Part shown: piece after piece, positions 33,657-36,486 of the stretch
How the letters are laid out: each line of letters starts with the position of its first letter
Numbering within the stretch: the stretch's first letter is position 1
Assembly: GCA_900548795.1 (NCBI GenBank)
Contig: URLT01000005.1
Location: forward strand, 1-36,486
DNA: 36,486 nucleotides
Direction of reading: 5' to 3'
Source of the DNA: an uncultured Eubacteriales bacterium
Lineage (GTDB): Bacteria; Bacillota; Clostridia; Oscillospirales; Oscillospiraceae
Program-made: the position numbers and the translations under genes
The notes under the pieces: model-generated
What the model was told of the DNA's origin: nothing
The model's input: the letters and a program-made list of their open reading frames with translations, nothing else
The model's database searches: none

Positions 33657-33661
33657 CCTTT

Positions 33662-33692
33662 AAGCCGTTTGCAGAAATGCAGACGGCTTTTT
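33662..33692 (+). terminator. Terminator after the excisionase-like gene
   Basis: AAGCCGTTTGCA / TGCAGACGGCTT (one G-T pair) around a GAAA loop, then a short T-run. Confidence 0.8.
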
Positions 33693-33700
33693 CATACCCA

Positions 33701-33814
33701 TACATAGCCGCCTGCGCATCACCGCAAGTTCCGCAGCATTCGCTGCGGTTCCTTTTCCCAAAAAGTCTTACGACTTTTCGGGAGCCCTGTGACTCAGGCG
33801 GCTAAATCTATGTA
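33701..33814 (+). repeat. Large branched palindrome upstream of the ParA-like gene
   Basis: TAGCCGCCTG (33705-33714) pairs with CAGGCGGCTA (33795-33804), flanked by TACATA/TATGTA. Inside are two smaller hairpins: CCGCAG-CATTCG-CTGCGG (about 33731) and AAAAGTC-TTAC-GACTTTT (about 33760). It ends just before the AAGGAGG of the next gene. A smaller relative, starting and ending with the same words, lies at 34281-34315. Confidence 0.75.
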
Positions 33815-33830
33815 AAGGAGGAAACCCCAA

Positions 33831-34271
33831 ATGGCGAATTGCAAAGTGATCGCGGTGACGAACCAAAAAGGCGGCGTGGGCAAAACCACGACCACCGCCA
33901 ATCTCGGCATCGGGCTTGCCCGGCAGAACAAGCGGATGCTGCTCATTGACGCAGATGCGCAAGGCTCATTGACACTCTCCCTCGGCTACCCGAAGCCGGA
34001 TGAGCTGCCCGTTACGCTGGCAGACATAGACCGTGCCCATCTGCGAGGCATTGAGGACAAGGAGGAACGAGGTAAGCAGAAGATCCTATACCTTTGTGAC
34101 ACACCGCAGACACGAAAGAAACTGATGGTTCTTTTGGATGTAAAGAGCAAAAAGACCTTCTTCCGTGTTTATCTGAAGCCGCTGTTGGAGTCGGGACGGC
34201 TTCTGATGACGCACCCCGACCAGCCGAGCATTTCCACGCAGGAATATATCCGCAATCCGGAACTCTTTTAA
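33831..34271 (+). CDS. Chimeric ORF: ParA N-terminus fused to a winged-helix-like tail
   Basis: 146 residues. Residues 1 to about 66 are a ParA/Soj-type ATPase start: VIAVTNQKGGVGKTTTTANL (Walker A with the deviant KGGVGKT) and LLIDADAQGSLTLSLGYP. From about residue 67 (near base 34030) the sequence no longer resembles ParA. There is no Walker B (LIDCPPS-like) segment, and RKKLMVLLDVKSKKTFFRVY...LKPLLESGRLLMTHPDQP reads as the C-terminal winged helix of an AlbA/AAA_4 or Fic-type protein. ParA is normally about 255 residues. So this is probably a deletion fusion and not a working ATPase. AAGGAGG precedes the ATG. The identity of the tail is only moderately sure. Confidence 0.6.
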   Translation: MANCKVIAVTNQKGGVGKTTTTANLGIGLARQNKRMLLIDADAQGSLTLSLGYPKPDELPVTLADIDRAHLRGIEDKEERGKQKILYLCDTPQTRKKLMVLLDVKSKKTFFRVYLKPLLESGRLLMTHPDQPSISTQEYIRNPELF

Positions 34272-34280
34272 TATTTTCTC

Positions 34281-34315
34281 TACATAGCCGTCTGCTTCGC
34301 CGCAGACGGCTAAAT
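34281..34315 (+). repeat. Hairpin after the chimeric ParA ORF
   Basis: TAGCCGTCTGC (34285-34295) / GCAGACGGCTA (34302-34312), a perfect 11-bp stem. It is flanked by TACA and AAAT, words shared with the palindrome at 33701-33814, so the chimeric ORF is bracketed by related structures. Confidence 0.75.
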
Positions 34316-34422
34316 TAAAGGCCGGTTTAATCTCTTTGAACCCCAAAAGTGTGTATTCTTTTGTACACTCTTAAATGGACTCTACCTACTATGTGTCAAG
34401 CGGATATTGTGATATTTAATAA

Positions 34423-35529
34423 TTAACCCGGCAGTGCTGCATTGTTAACCGAGACTTGTTTCTGTTCCTCAATTAAGGAGTAGAAAATCGTGTTTGCAGC
34501 TTTTTGAAAAGCTCTAATTATTTCATCTTGCAATTCTTTTGGGAATGGCTGTACATACAACTTACCATCATCATCAGAAAATGATTTCTCAATATCTACA
34601 CGCAAATTCTCTCCTTTGGAGTTTATAGCAACCACAAATTCTCCAGCTTCTTGTGTACATACATATCTATATTTCATAGAAGAAATGTAATACCCTTGCT
34701 GAATAGAGTTTTGTACAAACTCATTAGATCGTAACCCGCTGCCATTAAGTACTGCCTGGCTAATTCCGGCTAATGTACCCGAGGTGGATTCATCATTTTC
34801 AGAGTCTTCTTCCTCAATATCATCCTCTGATGAAGTAGCTTTCTTAACAGTTATACCTACTACTGTCTTAAGTCTCCAATCTCTAAAACCATGGGCAGAA
34901 AGCCGATCATAAAAGCCCACTTTGTTCTTATCAGTTAATAGCTCCAAATTAATATGCGCTAAACTAACCTCTGATTCTTCTGATGAATCAGTCATTGCTT
35001 GCAAAAGTTCCAGCGCTTTTTGCGCATCATAAGATGATGGTTGCCGTATGTCTATCGAAACCTCGGATTCCCCATTTTTTCGAATAGCAATATGTATATA
35101 TCGAGTCTCATCTTGAATGAGTTTGTTCTTTCCTGGTAGTTTGCGCTTATATGACATATTTACTATGAGTTCTGACCCTGATTTGATTGGCTGCTCGATT
35201 ACATATCCTCGAAAATTTGAGGATCGATATGCGTTGAATTTGTCAGCAAAAAAATCAAGAATATCGGTACTATCTGAATGCTCTCTCAGCCTAGCATTGA
35301 CTAAAGTTGATTTTTCATAATTTCCCTCGCTAACGATCATCTGAGTAATACTTGTCATTTCTTGGCCGCCAAGAAAAATTGTATACATATCATTTGCGAG
35401 TGCTTGTGCATTTGTTGCAGTGAATATAATTCCTTGTTTGCCCAGGTATCGTTTGATTGCTGCCGGTTTGATTTTCTGATCCGTAATTAAACGCATCAGT
35501 TCGGCACAGTCGGTATACTCCGTAATCAT
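34423..35529 (-). CDS. Unrecognised protein, partner of the nuclease-like gene
   Basis: 368 residues, not recognised. The N-terminus (LMRLITDQKIKPAAIKRYL, then GKQGIIFTATNAQALAND) looks like a small helical domain that could bind nucleic acid. The middle is mixed alpha/beta. A strongly acidic linker (about 233-248, EDDIEEEDSENDES) is followed by a C-terminal beta-rich domain (YYISSMKYRYVCTQEAGEF). No signal peptide or membrane span. I start at ATG 35529, which overlaps the upstream stop (TGATG) and has GGGGGG about 8 bases before. A GTG one codon earlier is also possible. Very AT-rich compared with the chromosome. Coupled translation implies that it works with the nuclease-like protein. Confidence 0.7.
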   Translation of the reverse strand: MITEYTDCAELMRLITDQKIKPAAIKRYLGKQGIIFTATNAQALANDMYTIFLGGQEMTSITQMIVSEGNYEKSTLVNARLREHSDSTDILDFFADKFNAYRSSNFRGYVIEQPIKSGSELIVNMSYKRKLPGKNKLIQDETRYIHIAIRKNGESEVSIDIRQPSSYDAQKALELLQAMTDSSEESEVSLAHINLELLTDKNKVGFYDRLSAHGFRDWRLKTVVGITVKKATSSEDDIEEEDSENDESTSGTLAGISQAVLNGSGLRSNEFVQNSIQQGYYISSMKYRYVCTQEAGEFVVAINSKGENLRVDIEKSFSDDDGKLYVQPFPKELQDEIIRAFQKAANTIFYSLIEEQKQVSVNNAALPG

Positions 35530-36452
35530 CACAAAATCCCCCCAGTTTCAATTGGAGACAAGCACCTATTGTCAATAAAATCAATTTCAATTTTTGCGGC
35601 TTCTCCAGATTTTAGCGTAGCTATGAAGTGCTCTTTAACGAAGTCGACATCACCAGTTCTTCGAGGGTAAAACAAGAATACATATCTATCCGCTCCTTGA
35701 AGCTGATAGTATTTAAACATGCTCCATGCATATCTAAAGTTATTGACTGTTATTTCGTCAAAGAAAAACAACATATTCTGGGTGTGCGGTTCTTGATATG
35801 TGTTTCCAGCAATATCCTTCTGAATGTTGTATGTGCTACATCCAAGCAAATACTTAGAATACAATGCGTTGATCGTAAGAGACTTTTGCGATATTTTGTT
35901 TGATTCATTTATGCTTGGATATATAAACGAAAACCCGTTGTTGTAGGATGTTTTAACTTTTGCAAACAAGCTTGTCCATTGCGCAATGCGGTCATTAGCT
36001 GCAATGAAAATATTGATTGGATTTCTACGATTGGGAAAGGCAATCTTTGAAAGATGATCATAAAATTTTTGCTGATCGAATTTATCATTAGCATGGATTA
36101 AAAGGAGACCTGTATTAAGTGTTGTGTTTCTCAAATCGACGTCTACAAGTTCGGGAGCGGATTGGGCGCATTCGATGTTGTTAATTAATTCCTTTACCCA
36201 CTCTTCAATAGTTGCTCGCGTGATTGAGCACATTTGACGATTTTTGCATTCCACAATAATTCCTTGATTTCCAGCTATATAAGGGTTCGTAAATTTACAT
36301 AGCAGATCAATCCCGTGTGTTTTCTTTTTATGAGAAGAACGAGTGCATTTTATTTCCTTATCTTGAGTAAGTTCGGCCCACCCAAGGTTGGCAAAAAAGT
36401 TTTCTCCAAAACCTTCAAGCTTTTTGCCGATTTTGGCTGCTTGCTCTCCCAT
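35529..36452 (-). CDS. PD-(D/E)xK nuclease-like protein
   Basis: 307 residues. The N-terminal third fits a restriction-endonuclease-like fold: E17 in the first helix (GFGENFFANLGW), D49 in HGIDLLCKF and E68-x-K70 in IIVECKNRQ, giving E...D-N18-ExK. The remainder (for example GLLLIHANDKFD, NIFIAANDRIAQW, MLFFFDEITVNNFRYAW) is not recognised. No methylase is seen. GGGAGG precedes the ATG, only 34 bases before the window edge, so more operon genes may lie upstream. It overlaps the next gene by TGATG. A defence nuclease is a reasonable guess from fold and location on an integrated element; no known system is recognised. Confidence 0.65.
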   Translation of the reverse strand: MGEQAAKIGKKLEGFGENFFANLGWAELTQDKEIKCTRSSHKKKTHGIDLLCKFTNPYIAGNQGIIVECKNRQMCSITRATIEEWVKELINNIECAQSAPELVDVDLRNTTLNTGLLLIHANDKFDQQKFYDHLSKIAFPNRRNPINIFIAANDRIAQWTSLFAKVKTSYNNGFSFIYPSINESNKISQKSLTINALYSKYLLGCSTYNIQKDIAGNTYQEPHTQNMLFFFDEITVNNFRYAWSMFKYYQLQGADRYVFLFYPRRTGDVDFVKEHFIATLKSGEAAKIEIDFIDNRCLSPIETGGIL

Positions 36453-36486
36453 TATAACTCGCCTCCCACAATAGCATTAATGCTCT

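Overview
The window looks like a chromosomal segment of a high-GC, anaerobic, Gram-positive-type Clostridia member, probably near the Oscillospiraceae/Ruminococcaceae. This is inferred from five things: the high GC of the core genes, a class III (oxygen-sensitive) ribonucleotide reductase, an hrcA-grpE-dnaK-dnaJ cluster under a CIRCE operator, surface proteins ending in SLH repeats, and strong SigA-type promoters. No rRNA or other marker is present, so the taxonomic guess is soft.

Layout. 1-624: C-terminal end of an M16C-type peptidase. 725-5368 (minus): a tight operon hom / aspartokinase / asd / DUF362-ferredoxin protein. It diverges, from overlapping back-to-back promoters, from thrC / dapF / mtnA / class II aldolase (5486-9525, plus). 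The two arms supply most of the aspartate-family pathway (aspartate to homoserine, threonine, DAP) together with a methylthioribose/5-deoxyribose phosphate salvage pair. 9847-12049 (minus): a polar amino acid ABC importer (binding lipoprotein, permease, ATPase). 12050-12853: an intergenic block full of dispersed repeats. 12854-15290 (plus): AbrB-like regulator, YnbB/methionine-gamma-lyase-like PLP enzyme and an EamA exporter, with start/stop overlaps. 15459-16388: PfkB/ribokinase-type kinase. 16654-16729: tRNA-Thr(CGT). 17169-19430 (minus): secreted CotH-domain protein with three SLH repeats. 19761-23746 (plus): anaerobic RNR activase, an NrdD with a glutaredoxin-like domain fused to its C-terminus, and a thioredoxin-reductase-like flavoprotein, behind a promoter with a pair of NrdR-box-like palindromes. 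23982-28828 (plus): the CIRCE-controlled heat-shock cluster. 29089-31680 (minus): an SLH-anchored 5'-nucleotidase/metallophosphatase.

From about 32 kb the composition drops sharply to AT-rich. A CPBP membrane protease gene (minus) is followed by a 3' fragment of tRNA-Leu with its native terminator. I read this as the displaced attachment site of an integrated element occupying 33118 to beyond the window end. Inside it are a small excisionase-like HTH protein, a ParA N-terminus fused in frame to an unrelated winged-helix-like tail, bracketed by related palindromes, and a translationally coupled two-gene minus-strand cassette. That cassette encodes a PD-(D/E)xK-type nuclease-like protein and an unrecognised partner. 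It is the best candidate here for an undescribed (possibly defence) system.

Three families of short dispersed intergenic repeats run through the chromosomal part. An orphan consensus promoter (31958-31986) with no gene behind it may drive a small RNA. Many long reading frames opposite the GC-rich genes are shadows and are not listed.
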